Positions 16,869-25,678 of a DNA stretch of 59,689 bases are shown here, piece after piece (position 1 is the stretch's first letter; each line of letters opens with the position of its first letter). The notes under the pieces are model-generated. The model was not told where the DNA came from. It searched no databases and saw only the letters and a list, made by a program, of their open reading frames with translations. This DNA is from Burkholderia pseudomultivorans (GTDB lineage Bacteria > Pseudomonadota > Gammaproteobacteria > Burkholderiales > Burkholderiaceae): assembly GCF_902499075.1 (NCBI RefSeq), contig NZ_CABVPP010000049.1, positions 1 to 59,689 of the forward strand, in the 5' to 3' direction. The translations under genes and the position numbers were made by a program.

Positions 16869-18314
16869 ATGGATACGACCACACCTTCCCCCGTGCACTT
16901 CCCGCCTGCGCTCGCGCGCATCGTCGCGACCGTCAGCGTCGGCTTCGTCGTCACGCAGCTCGACGTGACGATCGTCAACATCGCGCTCGCGCATCTCGCC
17001 GCGGACCTGCGCCTGACGGTCGCCGGGCTGCAATGGGTCGTCGACGCGTACACGCTCGCGTTCGCGGTGCTGATGCTGTCGGGCGGCGTACTCGGCGACC
17101 GCTTCGGCGCGCGCCGCCTGTACGTCGCGGGCCTCGCGTTGTTCGCGCTCGCGTCGCTCGCCTGCGGCGCCGCCACCGCGCCCGCGATGCTGATCGCGGC
17201 CCGCGCGCTGCAAGGCGTCGGCGCGGCGGCGATGCTGCCCAATTCGCTCGTGCTGCTCAACGACGCCTGCCGGCACGACCCGCGCCTGCGCGCGCGGGCG
17301 GTGAGCGCGTGGACGGCCGCGGGCGCGATCTCGATCGCGGCCGGCCCGGTGGTCGGCGGCCTGCTGATCGCGGCGTCGGGCTGGCGCGGCATCTTCCTCG
17401 TCAATCTGCCGCTGTGCGCGGCGGGGCTCGCCGCCGCGCTCGCATGGATACCCGCGCGCCGCGACGACGCGTCGCCGGACAGGCCGGCCGCGCGTACGCT
17501 CGACCTGCGCGGCCAGCTCGTCGCGATCGCGATGCTGACCGCGCTGACCGCCGCCGTGATCGAATGGCGGCCGCTCGGCTTCGCGCATCCGGTCGTCGCC
17601 GGCGGCTTCGCGCTGGCGGCGCTGGCCGCGCTCGCGTTCGTCGCGGTCGAGTCGCGCGCCGCGATGCCGATGCTGCCGCTGTCGCTGTTTCGCCGCCGCA
17701 CGTTCGGCGCGGCCGTGCTGTTCGGGATCTGCGTGAACCTCACCTACTACGGCACCGTGTTCGTGCTGGCGCTGTACCTGCAGCGCGTGCGCGGCGAATC
17801 GGCGTGGCAGGCCGGCCTCGCGTTCCTGCCGCTGACCGGCGGCTTCCTGCTGTCGAATCTCGCGAGCGGCCGCGCGATCGCGCGTCACGGCCCGCGCGTG
17901 CCGATGCTCGCGGGCGCGCTCGTCGCCGCGCTCGGCTACGGGGCGCTGCACGTCGTCGATGCGTCGACGCCGCTGCCGATCCTGCTCGTGCCGTTCCTGC
18001 TGATTCCGTCGGGAATGGGTTTCGCGGTGCCCGCGATGACGACGGCCGTGCTTGCGTCGGTCGCGCCCGAGCGCGCCGGCATCGCATCGGCCGTGCTGAA
18101 CACCGCGCGGCAGGCCGGCGGCGCGATGGGCGTCGCCGCGTTCGGCGCGCTGGCGGGCGGCGGCGCGACCTCGCAGGTCGTGAGCGGACTGCGGATCGAA
18201 ACCGCCGTGTCGGTCCTGCTGCTGATCGCCGCCGCGCTGCTGGCCACGCTCGTGCGACCGGCTGCGCATCGCGGCGCATCGCACGCCAATCGCACGTTGC
18301 AGGCGACCGACTGA
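16869..18314 (+). CDS. MFS exporter, DHA2 (EmrB/QacA) family
   Basis: A 481-residue inner-membrane protein with about 14 hydrophobic segments. The family signatures are visible: the first-helix D-x-T-I-V-N-I-A (here LDVTIVNIALAHL, residues ~37-49), LQWVVDAYTLAFAVLMLSGG (motif D1-like, ~57-76), motif A GDRFGARR (~78-85) and motif C-like GAISIAAGPVVGGLL (~155-169). Such proteins pump drugs or toxic metabolites out using the proton gradient. Control by the AraC regulator just upstream is likely. Confidence 0.92.
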   Translation: MDTTTPSPVHFPPALARIVATVSVGFVVTQLDVTIVNIALAHLAADLRLTVAGLQWVVDAYTLAFAVLMLSGGVLGDRFGARRLYVAGLALFALASLACGAATAPAMLIAARALQGVGAAAMLPNSLVLLNDACRHDPRLRARAVSAWTAAGAISIAAGPVVGGLLIAASGWRGIFLVNLPLCAAGLAAALAWIPARRDDASPDRPAARTLDLRGQLVAIAMLTALTAAVIEWRPLGFAHPVVAGGFALAALAALAFVAVESRAAMPMLPLSLFRRRTFGAAVLFGICVNLTYYGTVFVLALYLQRVRGESAWQAGLAFLPLTGGFLLSNLASGRAIARHGPRVPMLAGALVAALGYGALHVVDASTPLPILLVPFLLIPSGMGFAVPAMTTAVLASVAPERAGIASAVLNTARQAGGAMGVAAFGALAGGGATSQVVSGLRIETAVSVLLLIAAALLATLVRPAAHRGASHANRTLQATD

Positions 18315-18360
18315 CCGCCGAAGCTCAATCTTCTCCGGGGTCCCGCTCGATCGGATGACG

Positions 18361-18656
18361 TCACGGGAACACGTTGTCCTTGAGCCGCCGCTCGCCTGGA
18401 CCGCCATGAACTGGAGTTTCGGGTGGAGCGCCTGCAGCGCTTCGAGTTCGGCAACCTCGCCCCATGTTTCGCCGAAGTAACGCACATGCAAGCCGGCCCG
18501 CATCGGCGCGACGGGGACGTGGTTGAAATCGGTCGACCACAGCGGCTCGGCATGATCGCGCCTGTCGTCCGCGTTCTCGCGTTCGCAGTAGTCGTCGATG
18601 CGGCGTTGCAGGTCGAGCAGGCGTCGATAGCCGGCGCTTTGCAGCGGACCGGTCAT
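18361..18656 (-). pseudogene. small frameshifted gene of unknown function
   Basis: From the ATG at 18656 a - strand frame with normal codon choice reads about 86 residues (SAGYRRLLDLQRRIDDYC, then STDFNHVPVAPMRAGLHVRY and ETWGEVAELEALQALHPKL), then turns into poor codons. Shifting one frame at about 18392-18398 gives a natural ending, ERRLKDNVFP and a TGA at 18361-18363. The intact product would be close to 100 residues. I do not recognise the family. The frameshift could be real or an assembly error. It sits between the DHA2 exporter and the HxlR gene. Confidence 0.4.
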
Positions 18657-18692
18657 CGGAACACAGCCCCGTTCAACGATGACCGGGCCAGT

Positions 18693-19139
18693 CTATCCGA
18701 CCTTCCGCACCAGCGTCTCCGCCGCCTTCACCGGCCGGCCGTCGTCGTGCCGGAGCGCGAGCTTGCGCAGCGCGCGGCCCGTATTGCGGTCGATCAGCAC
18801 CGAATGCGGCTCGCCGCGCTCGAACAGGTTCGCCTCGCCCCATTGCCGCAGCATCACGATCACCGGGAACAACCCCTCGCCCTTCTTCGTCAGCGCGTAC
18901 TCCTGATATGCGGTGCCGTCCGATGCCGGCACGATCTCGAACACGCCGGCGTCGACCAGCATCCTGAGCCGGTCGGACAGGATATTGCTCGCCACGCCGA
19001 GGCTCGCGCGGAAATCGCCGAAGCGCCGCACGCCGTCGAACGCGTCGCGCACGATCAACAACGCCCAGCGGTCGCCGACGATGTCGGTCGCGCGCGCCAC
19101 CGGGCACGGCGAATCCGCAAGACTTTTCTGCCTGGCCAT
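18693..19139 (-). CDS. HxlR-family transcriptional regulator
   Basis: A 148-residue winged-helix protein with the HxlR pattern: CPVARATDIVGDRWALLIVRDAF (in part; residues ~10-32, with the conserved Cys), FGDFRASLGVASNILSDRLRML as recognition region, and YALTKKGEGLFPVI in the wing. HxlR proteins sense aldehydes, quinones or redox state, often through the N-terminal Cys. ATG at 19139 was chosen because the family motif starts eight residues later; the longer frame adds only low-complexity residues. It is divergent from an MFS exporter, the usual target arrangement. Confidence 0.92.
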   Translation of the reverse strand: MARQKSLADSPCPVARATDIVGDRWALLIVRDAFDGVRRFGDFRASLGVASNILSDRLRMLVDAGVFEIVPASDGTAYQEYALTKKGEGLFPVIVMLRQWGEANLFERGEPHSVLIDRNTGRALRKLALRHDDGRPVKAAETLVRKVG

Positions 19140-19232
19140 GTTGCTCCCCGCTGTCGTGCCGGCCGCCTGCTCGGCGGTGCCGGCCATCGGTGCGCCGGCC
19201 CCGCGCCCGCGCACAACACGTTGCATTTTAAA

Positions 19233-19260
19233 ACTACTTTTCCTACACTCACACTACTTT
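19233..19260. promoter_or_regulatory. direct repeats in the HxlR/MFS divergent region
   Basis: ACTACTTT occurs twice, at 19233-19240 and 19253-19260, exactly 20 bases apart, so both copies face the same side of the helix. The repeats sit in the AT-rich centre of the 152-base divergent region and are good candidates for HxlR binding sites. Confidence 0.45.
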
Positions 19261-19291
19261 CAATTTGCAACCAGTTTGCGCGAGGCTCAAG

Positions 19292-20515
19292 ATGGATTCT
19301 TCCTGCCGGTCGGGCGCCGTTCCGGCGAACGCGGCGCGCTGCGTCGAGGACGGCCGCCTCTCCGGCGCGCGCGTCGCGCTGCTGGCGGTCTGCTGCGCGG
19401 CGAGCGTCGCGAACGTCTACTACGCGCAGCCGCTGCTCGATTCGATCGCGCGCGACTTCGGCGTGTCCGACGCGGCGATCGGCGGCGTGATCACGGCCAC
19501 GCAGCTCGGCTGCGCGCTCGCGCTGCTGTTCGTCGTGCCGCTCGGCGACCTGCTGAACCGCAAGCGGCTGATTTCGGTCCAGCTGGTGTTGCTGGCGGCG
19601 GCATGCATCGGCGTCGCCGCATCGACGGCGCGCATTGCGCTGCTGGCGGGAATGGTTGCGCTCGGGCTGCTCGGCACCGCGATGACGCAGGGGCTGATCG
19701 CGTGCTCGGCCGCGCTCGCGGGCGCCGGCGAACGCGGACGCGTGGTCGGCGCCGCGCAGGGCGGCGTCGTGATCGGCCTGCTGACCGCGCGCTCGCTGGC
19801 CGGCGTCGTGACCGATCTGGCCGGCTGGCGCGCGGTCTATCTGGTATCGGGTGCGCTCGCGATCGCGATGCTGGTCGCGCTGTCGCGCCTGCTGCCCGCT
19901 CGCGACGCACCGCGCGAGCGCATCGGCTACGCGGCGCTGCTGCGCTCGATGGTGTCGCTGCTGCGCGACGAACGCACGCTGCGCGTGCGCGGCGCGATCG
20001 CGCTGCTGATGTTCGCGGCGTTCGGCATCTTCTGGAGTGCGCTCGTGCTGCCGTTGAGCGCGCCGCCGCATGCGATGTCGCATACGCAGATCGGCGCGTT
20101 CGGCCTGGTCGGCGCGCTGGGCGCGGCGGCCGCCGCGCGCGCGGGCCGGCTCGCGGATCGCGGGCTCGGCGAAACGACGACCGGCGCGGCGCTCGCGCTG
20201 CTCGCATGTTCGTGGCTGCCGATCGCGTTCGCGCAGACGTCGATTCCGCTGCTGGTGGTCGGCATCGTGCTGCTCGACGTCGGCGGACAGGCCGTCCACG
20301 TCGTCAACCAGAGCATGATCCTCGGCGCGCGCGCCGACGCGCATGCACGCCTCGTCGGTTGCTACATGCTGTTCTATTCGGCCGGCAGCGGGTTCGGCGC
20401 GATCGCGTCGACGCTCACGTATGCGCATGCCGGATGGACCGGCGTCTGCGTGCTCGGCGCAGCGGTGAGCGTGGCCGCGCTCGGCGTGTGGGCCGCGACG
20501 CTGAAGCGCATGTAA
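19292..20515 (+). CDS. MFS exporter, DHA1-like
   Basis: A 407-residue inner-membrane protein with about 12 hydrophobic segments. The start of the membrane domain, SVANVYYAQPLLDSIARDFG (residues ~38-57), and the motif A variant PLGDLLNRKRLI (~85-96) place it with the multidrug/sugar-efflux branch that begins N-V-Y-Y-A-Q-P-L. ATG at 19292 is preferred over 19265 for GAGG ten bases upstream. Expression is probably controlled by the divergent HxlR repressor. Substrate unknown. Confidence 0.9.
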   Translation: MDSSCRSGAVPANAARCVEDGRLSGARVALLAVCCAASVANVYYAQPLLDSIARDFGVSDAAIGGVITATQLGCALALLFVVPLGDLLNRKRLISVQLVLLAAACIGVAASTARIALLAGMVALGLLGTAMTQGLIACSAALAGAGERGRVVGAAQGGVVIGLLTARSLAGVVTDLAGWRAVYLVSGALAIAMLVALSRLLPARDAPRERIGYAALLRSMVSLLRDERTLRVRGAIALLMFAAFGIFWSALVLPLSAPPHAMSHTQIGAFGLVGALGAAAAARAGRLADRGLGETTTGAALALLACSWLPIAFAQTSIPLLVVGIVLLDVGGQAVHVVNQSMILGARADAHARLVGCYMLFYSAGSGFGAIASTLTYAHAGWTGVCVLGAAVSVAALGVWAATLKRM

Positions 20516-20615
20516 TGCGACGGGCGCTTCGGCGCCGCGCGTTTGCGGGCCCCCGTCGTCGTGCGCGCACAGCCGCGCCCGCCTGCCCTCGACGCGGCAC
20601 GCTCCAACATGCGAC

Positions 20616-20652
20616 GCGCGGGCCGGCTCGACACCTTCGCGCCGGCCCGCGC
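20616..20652. terminator. strong hairpin between convergent MFS and bceK genes
   Basis: A perfect 12-base stem (GCGCGGGCCGGC / GCCGGCCCGCGC) with a 13-base loop lies between the MFS stop at 20515 and the bceK stop at 20674. There is no T-run on either side, so it may act as a bidirectional structural end or protect the 3' ends. Confidence 0.45.
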
Positions 20653-20673
20653 ATCATGCAACACGTCGGCCGC

Positions 20674-21840
20674 TCAACCGGCCGCGCGGATCGCCTCCTC
20701 GTACACGCCGGCCACGCGCCGCGCGATCACCGCGTTGTCGAAATGCTCGCGCGCATAGCGCTTGCACGCGTCCTCGTCGGGCAGCGCGATCGCACCCGAC
20801 AGCGCCGCGCCGAGCCCTTCCGCGATCGCGTCCGCGCCGGTGGACGGCAGCACCAGATCGCTCGACAGGCCGGCCACCGCCTCGGGCAGGCCGCCGACCG
20901 GCGTGACCAGCACCGGCGTGCCGGACGCGAGCGATTCGACGGTGATCAAGCCGAAACCTTCGAGCGCGACCGTCGGCACGACGCTGACCGTCGCCGCGCG
21001 ATACAGCGCCGCGAGATGCTGGTCGGGCACGAAGCCGAGCAGCTTCACGTTGTCCTGCAAGCCGGCCGCGTCGATGCGCTGCTGCAGTTCCTCGGCGATC
21101 TTGCCCTTGCCGGCGATCAGCAGCAGCACGTCCGGATGACGGCGCTTGACGATCCCGATCGCGTCGATCAGATCCTCGAGCCCCATGCGGCGCACGAGCC
21201 GGCGCACGGCCAGCACGATCGGCCGGTCCTGCGGCAGTTGCAGCTTGTGTCGCGCCTCGCCGGGCGTGAGCGGCGTGTCGAACTGCGCGGTGTCGACGCA
21301 GCCCGGAATCACGCGCACGCGCGACGGATCGATCCCGTAGCGGTTCGTCAGAATCTGGCCGAATGCCTGCGACAGCACGATCAGCCGCGACGAACGCGTG
21401 TACACGGCCTGTTCGAGATAGCGCTTCGCGCGCTGGCCGAGCGACGCGGCGCCCTCGACCTGGCTCTCGTCGGCCCACGGGCCCTGGAAATGCGACACCT
21501 GCGGAATCCCGCGCGTCACGTCGAGGCCCGGGAACGTGTACAGCGCGAAGTGCGACGAGATCACGTCGGGCCGCGCGGCGCGGATTTCGTCGCGCAGCGC
21601 GCGCCGCGCCGCGAGCATGCGCCGCGCGAGCGGCTGCGATGCGGGCCCGAAGCCCTGGATCGCGCCGCCGGTGTCGTCGGCGACCTTCGGCGAGCCCGCG
21701 ACGAGCCCGCGCACCTCGACGCCCGCGCCCGGCAGCGCGCCGACGAGCGAGTAATACATCCGGTCGAGGCCGCCCGCGCGTTCGGGGAACCAGTGCATGC
21801 CGATCTGCAACGATTTGATCGGCCGGGAAGATTGGGACAT
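20674..21840 (-). CDS. bceK: cepacian glycosyltransferase BceK (GT4)
   Basis: A 388-residue GT-B glycosyltransferase, last gene of the cepacian cluster. The GT4 signatures are present: the N-terminal sugar-acceptor loop GGLDRMYYSLVGAL (residues ~23-36), RVIPGCVDTAQF in the linker, and the nucleotide-sugar E-x7-E motif EGFGLITVE followed by ASGTPVLVT. It would add one sugar of the branched cepacian repeat unit on the cytoplasmic face of the membrane. Its ATG at 21840 overlaps the bceJ stop (TGATG), which indicates translational coupling. Which sugar it transfers cannot be read. Confidence 0.9.
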   Translation of the reverse strand: MSQSSRPIKSLQIGMHWFPERAGGLDRMYYSLVGALPGAGVEVRGLVAGSPKVADDTGGAIQGFGPASQPLARRMLAARRALRDEIRAARPDVISSHFALYTFPGLDVTRGIPQVSHFQGPWADESQVEGAASLGQRAKRYLEQAVYTRSSRLIVLSQAFGQILTNRYGIDPSRVRVIPGCVDTAQFDTPLTPGEARHKLQLPQDRPIVLAVRRLVRRMGLEDLIDAIGIVKRRHPDVLLLIAGKGKIAEELQQRIDAAGLQDNVKLLGFVPDQHLAALYRAATVSVVPTVALEGFGLITVESLASGTPVLVTPVGGLPEAVAGLSSDLVLPSTGADAIAEGLGAALSGAIALPDEDACKRYAREHFDNAVIARRVAGVYEEAIRAAG

Positions 21841-23024
21841 CACGATTGCTCCTGCGTGACCGCATGCTCGACGCGTTCGAACGCGCTCGGCTGCGAGGGT
21901 TGGCCGATGCGCCGGTAAAGCGCGACGTACTGGGCGCCCATGTGCGCCCAGCCGAAACGGGTCATCAGTTCACGCGCCGCGTCGCCCATCGCGCGACAGG
22001 TGTCGCGCGACGCGGCAAGCGAGCCGATCGCCTGCGCGAGCGCGGCCGGATCGTCCGGATCCTCCAGCACGATCCCGCAGTCGCGCGTGATGATCTCCGC
22101 ACCGCCCGCCGTGCGTGCGGTGACGACCGGCAGGCCGGCCGCCATCGCCTCCAGCAGCGACAGGCTCATCGCTTCGTAGCGCGACGGAAAGACATATGCG
22201 TCGACCGAGCGCATCAGCGTCGGCATGTTTTTCACGAGCCCGAGGAAATGCACGCGTGCGTCGAGCCCGAGCGAGCGTGCCTCGTCGGGATACGGGCTGC
22301 CGGGCAGATAGCCGGCCACCGCGAGATGGACGTTGGCCGGCAGCTTCGTCAGCGCTTTCAGCACGGTGCCGAGGTTCTTGCGCGGCGTGCGCAGGTCGCC
22401 GACGAACAGCAGCAGGAACGCGTCGTCCGGCAGCTTGAACGCCACGCGGTCGGCCTGCGCGCCCGCGAATGCGCTGCCGTCGACGCCGTTGTAGATCACG
22501 CTGATCTTGCGGCTGTCGATGCCGAGCCCGGCGATCTCGTCGGCCACCTTCTGCGACACCGCGGTGATCGCGCGCGAGCGCCGGTAGGCCCAGCGTTCGA
22601 GCGAGGTGTTCACGCGCGTGTACACGTACTGGTACGCGGACCACAGCCCCTTGGTGAGCCCGAACGGATAGTACGGACTCTTGAACCAGCCGCCGTGCAC
22701 GAAGTGCGCGGTATTCACGTCGGCCTTGATCCACGAGATGAAGCCGTTCACGTGCAGCACGTCGTATTCGGCGCGGTGCGCACGCAGCCATCCGGCGCTC
22801 TTCAGCGCGAACACCTGCTGCTTGACGAGGTTCGACGGCCAGAAGCCGCCGACCTTCACCGGCACCCAGCGCACGCGCGAATCGGCCAGCAGCTCGGGCG
22901 CGACATGCGACGCGACGAGCGTGACCTGGTAGTTCTCGGCCAGCGCCGCGCGCGCGATTTCGTAATTGACGCGGCCCTGCCCGTCGTTATGACGCACGGT
23001 GTGCGTGACGATCGCGATTCTCAA
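21840..23024 (-). CDS. bceJ: cepacian glycosyltransferase BceJ (GT4)
   Basis: A 394-residue GT-B glycosyltransferase. The N-terminus (RIAIVTHTVRHNDGQGRVNY) carries the Gly-rich acceptor loop; the C-terminal domain has FVGDLRTPRKNLGTV and the E-x7-E motif EAMSLSLLE, then AAGLPVVTARTGG-type (ARTAGGAEII). The start is a TTG at 23024, inside the bceI stop (TTGA overlap), with GGGGAGG at the right distance upstream; no ATG fits the conserved N-terminus. It assembles the cepacian repeat unit on the lipid carrier. Stop overlaps bceK. Confidence 0.88.
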   Translation of the reverse strand: MRIAIVTHTVRHNDGQGRVNYEIARAALAENYQVTLVASHVAPELLADSRVRWVPVKVGGFWPSNLVKQQVFALKSAGWLRAHRAEYDVLHVNGFISWIKADVNTAHFVHGGWFKSPYYPFGLTKGLWSAYQYVYTRVNTSLERWAYRRSRAITAVSQKVADEIAGLGIDSRKISVIYNGVDGSAFAGAQADRVAFKLPDDAFLLLFVGDLRTPRKNLGTVLKALTKLPANVHLAVAGYLPGSPYPDEARSLGLDARVHFLGLVKNMPTLMRSVDAYVFPSRYEAMSLSLLEAMAAGLPVVTARTAGGAEIITRDCGIVLEDPDDPAALAQAIGSLAASRDTCRAMGDAARELMTRFGWAHMGAQYVALYRRIGQPSQPSAFERVEHAVTQEQS

Positions 23025-24487
23025 TGGTCGCCTCCCCGTAAGCGCGCGGCGACCAGCAGGCGTTGCGCCTTCTGCCAGTGCGCCGCGGAAAGTATCGAAA
23101 AAATGGCCGTGAACAGCAGCAGGCCGCCCGTGCCGATCAGCGAGTTGGTGAACACGAGCATCGCGAACACCGACAGGCACAGGCTCAGGCACGCGCCGAC
23201 GAACTTGTCCTTGCGCAGCTTGAACGCCGCGCGCAGCGTGCGGCCGAGCAGCATCGCGACGCCCGCGAGATACAGCAGCGTGCCGGGCCAGCCGAGCACG
23301 AACGGCACGTTCATCACGCCGCTGTCGAAGCTGCCGTACTTGCCGAGCTCGCCGCTGTCGCTCGACAGCTTGGTCGACGCGCCGGTCGCGCCCATCCCTT
23401 CGCCGGCGACGTCGGTAAACGCCGTCTGCGCGAACGTGGCGTAGAACTTGTTGCGGTCGTCGTAGCTGCGGTCGTCCTTCAGGTTCGTGATCGACTGCAG
23501 GCGCTGGCCGAGCCGGTCGGCGACCGGGCCGACGGTCAGCAGCGGCACGCACAGCCCGACCAGCACGACCCCGCTGATGAGGATCCGCATCCGCACGCGG
23601 TTGCTCGACTGCACGAGCTGGATCGCGAGCGCGATCACCCAGCCGCCCCAGGTCGAGCGCACCAGACACAGCGCGAACGACACGAAGCCGGCCGCGCCCG
23701 CGAACCAGCGCACGCGCTGCGGCGCCGCGAACACGAACACCAGCGCGCCCATGATCGCGAACGCGAACGGCCCCGACGAATTCATCGTGCTGAACACGCG
23801 CACGCCGTACGGCACCGGCTCGCCCTGCGAGCCCATGTCCGAGCCGACCATCCACAGCACGTCCCACTGCGGCATCACGAAGTACTGGACGACCCCGTAC
23901 AGGCCCATCACCAGCATGCCCCACATGAAGGTGGACAGCAGCACGTCGCGATACTCGGGGTAGTCGCGCGAGTTGACCATGATGTGAAAGCCGATCAGCA
24001 CCGGATACAGCCAGTTCGCCATGTCGTAGGTCGCGGCCATCACGCCGCTCGACACGATCCCGACGAGATACGCGTAGGTCAGCCCGAACAGGATCAGCAG
24101 GATCGGAATCCCGCGCCGCTGCGCGAGCACGCGGTAGTGCCGCAGCAGCCCGAGGCCGGCGATCATCGTCACCGCGAGCGGTGCGACCTGGATCAGGCTG
24201 GTCGGCGTGAACGCACCCTTCGACCAGTCGGCCAGACGCCGCACTTCGGGACTCAGGAACCACACCCACCACATGAAGCCGACATAGCGCGCCGGGCTCT
24301 TGAAATACAGCCAGAGGCCGACCGCGATCGCGAGCACCGGGAACGCGAGCGTCAGCACCTTGCCCTGGTGCACGGCAATCAGCGCGGCCGTAACGCCCCA
24401 CAGCCCGGCCTGCCCGGCCCAGTGCTTCGGCTCGGCAAACCAGCGGCGGGAACGCGACGGCGCGCGGTCGGCGGCAATCGTGCTCAT
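23021..24487 (-). CDS. bceI: cepacian polymerase-like membrane protein BceI
   Basis: A 488-residue protein with about 11-12 hydrophobic segments and, near residue 345, a large polar loop (GEGMGATGASTKLSSDSG), the layout of Wzy/O-antigen-ligase-type polymerases. In the cepacian pathway it would join repeat units on the periplasmic side. It starts 11 bases after the bceH stop and overlaps bceJ at its end. The polymerase role is by family and position; there is no catalytic motif that can be checked by eye. Confidence 0.88.
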   Translation of the reverse strand: MSTIAADRAPSRSRRWFAEPKHWAGQAGLWGVTAALIAVHQGKVLTLAFPVLAIAVGLWLYFKSPARYVGFMWWVWFLSPEVRRLADWSKGAFTPTSLIQVAPLAVTMIAGLGLLRHYRVLAQRRGIPILLILFGLTYAYLVGIVSSGVMAATYDMANWLYPVLIGFHIMVNSRDYPEYRDVLLSTFMWGMLVMGLYGVVQYFVMPQWDVLWMVGSDMGSQGEPVPYGVRVFSTMNSSGPFAFAIMGALVFVFAAPQRVRWFAGAAGFVSFALCLVRSTWGGWVIALAIQLVQSSNRVRMRILISGVVLVGLCVPLLTVGPVADRLGQRLQSITNLKDDRSYDDRNKFYATFAQTAFTDVAGEGMGATGASTKLSSDSGELGKYGSFDSGVMNVPFVLGWPGTLLYLAGVAMLLGRTLRAAFKLRKDKFVGACLSLCLSVFAMLVFTNSLIGTGGLLLFTAIFSILSAAHWQKAQRLLVAARLRGGDH

Positions 24488-24498
24488 CGTTCCGACAC

Positions 24499-25635
24499 TC
24501 ACTGCGACGAAGGACGGGAATCCGCGAGCGGCATCGCGAGGCCGGCCGGCGCGGGCGTATGGCGCCGCCGCAGCAGGTCGCGCGTGATCCGCACGTGCTG
24601 CTCGGCGAACGCCTGCGTGGTCAGGTCGCGTTCGCGCAGGCGCGCGGCCGCGGCCTGCGCACAGGCGAGCGCGGCAGCCGGATCGGCGACGAAGCGGTCT
24701 GCGGCCTGACGCAGCGCCTGCGAGTCGAACGGCGGCACATACGCGGCCGTGTCGTGCGGGAAGTAGTCGCTGAGCCCGCCGACGTCGGACACGATCATCG
24801 GCTTGCCGACCGCCGCCGCCTCCAGCATCACGGTGATGCCCGACGCGTGGAAGTTCGGCCGCAGCGGCACGACGATCACGTCGGCCCATGCATACAGCTC
24901 GTGCTGCTTCGCGAGCCCCGACGCGGAACCGATCTTCACGTTCGGCGCGTGCCATTCGCGCGGCACGCGGCGGCGCGTCGCGAGCCGCACGTCGTAGCGC
25001 TCGTCGCCGCCGAACGCGGCGAGGAAGGTGCGCCAGTCGCGATCGCGGTCGTTGCCGATCGCCGCGATCCTGAGCGGCCGGTTCGGGCGCCACGCCTGCG
25101 GCTCGACCGGCGGGAAGTCCTGCGTGTTCAGCCCGTAGTAGACGAACTCGGCATCGCGGCCGAGGTAGCGGCGGCACAGCTCGGCGTTGTCGCGCGCAAG
25201 CGTGGTCAGCACGTCGGCGCGCGCGAGCAGCTTGCGGTACAGCCAGCGGCGCGGGCCGCCGAAGCCGCCCCACTTGTCGAACAGCCACACGCTCTGCGCA
25301 AGCAGCAGCGGCCGCTTGCCCTGCGCGCCCGCGAGCTTCAGGATCAGCGCCGCGGCCAGATGCTCCTGCTCGGTATGCGTCCAGATCACGTCGGTATTCA
25401 GCAGCGCGGCGCGATTGCGCCACGCATGCACGACGTCGAAGCCGAGCGCGGCCTTCAGCGCGCGGCGCGCGACGCTCGCGACGCGGTTCTCGCGCCGGTC
25501 CTGCGAATAGGTCAGCCGGAACTCGTCGGACTCGGCGTGGTGATAGCCGTACAAGCAGCCGATGTTCTCGCCTTTCCGGTAGGTACGCGGATCGGCGCCG
25601 TAAAACAGGTGGACGTGAACTTTCGTCGTGGTCAT
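24499..25635 (-). CDS. bceH: cepacian glycosyltransferase BceH
   Basis: A 378-residue GT-B glycosyltransferase with a diverged N-terminus (HVHLFYGADPRTYRKGENIG). The C-terminal domain is GT4-like: RIAAIGNDRDRDWRTFLAAF, YAWADVIVVPLRPNFHASGI and ITVMLEAAAVGKPMIVSDVG with the donor-binding Glu. The family's first E of E-x7-E is replaced in the stretch FHASGITVMLE, a variation seen in this branch. Role: one transfer step in cepacian assembly. Codon and position (between bceG and bceI) fit the known gene order. Confidence 0.87.
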   Translation of the reverse strand: MTTTKVHVHLFYGADPRTYRKGENIGCLYGYHHAESDEFRLTYSQDRRENRVASVARRALKAALGFDVVHAWRNRAALLNTDVIWTHTEQEHLAAALILKLAGAQGKRPLLLAQSVWLFDKWGGFGGPRRWLYRKLLARADVLTTLARDNAELCRRYLGRDAEFVYYGLNTQDFPPVEPQAWRPNRPLRIAAIGNDRDRDWRTFLAAFGGDERYDVRLATRRRVPREWHAPNVKIGSASGLAKQHELYAWADVIVVPLRPNFHASGITVMLEAAAVGKPMIVSDVGGLSDYFPHDTAAYVPPFDSQALRQAADRFVADPAAALACAQAAAARLRERDLTTQAFAEQHVRITRDLLRRRHTPAPAGLAMPLADSRPSSQ

Positions 25636-25678
25636 GCAAGCCCTCCGGAGGCGGCCGCGCGCGCTGCGCGCAGCCCGT

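Noticed and set aside
16821-18656. 611-residue - strand frame opposite the DHA2 exporter
   Set aside because: Arg/Asp/His-rich shadow of the exporter's third-position GC pattern; only its first ~90 residues (18390-18656) have real codon use.
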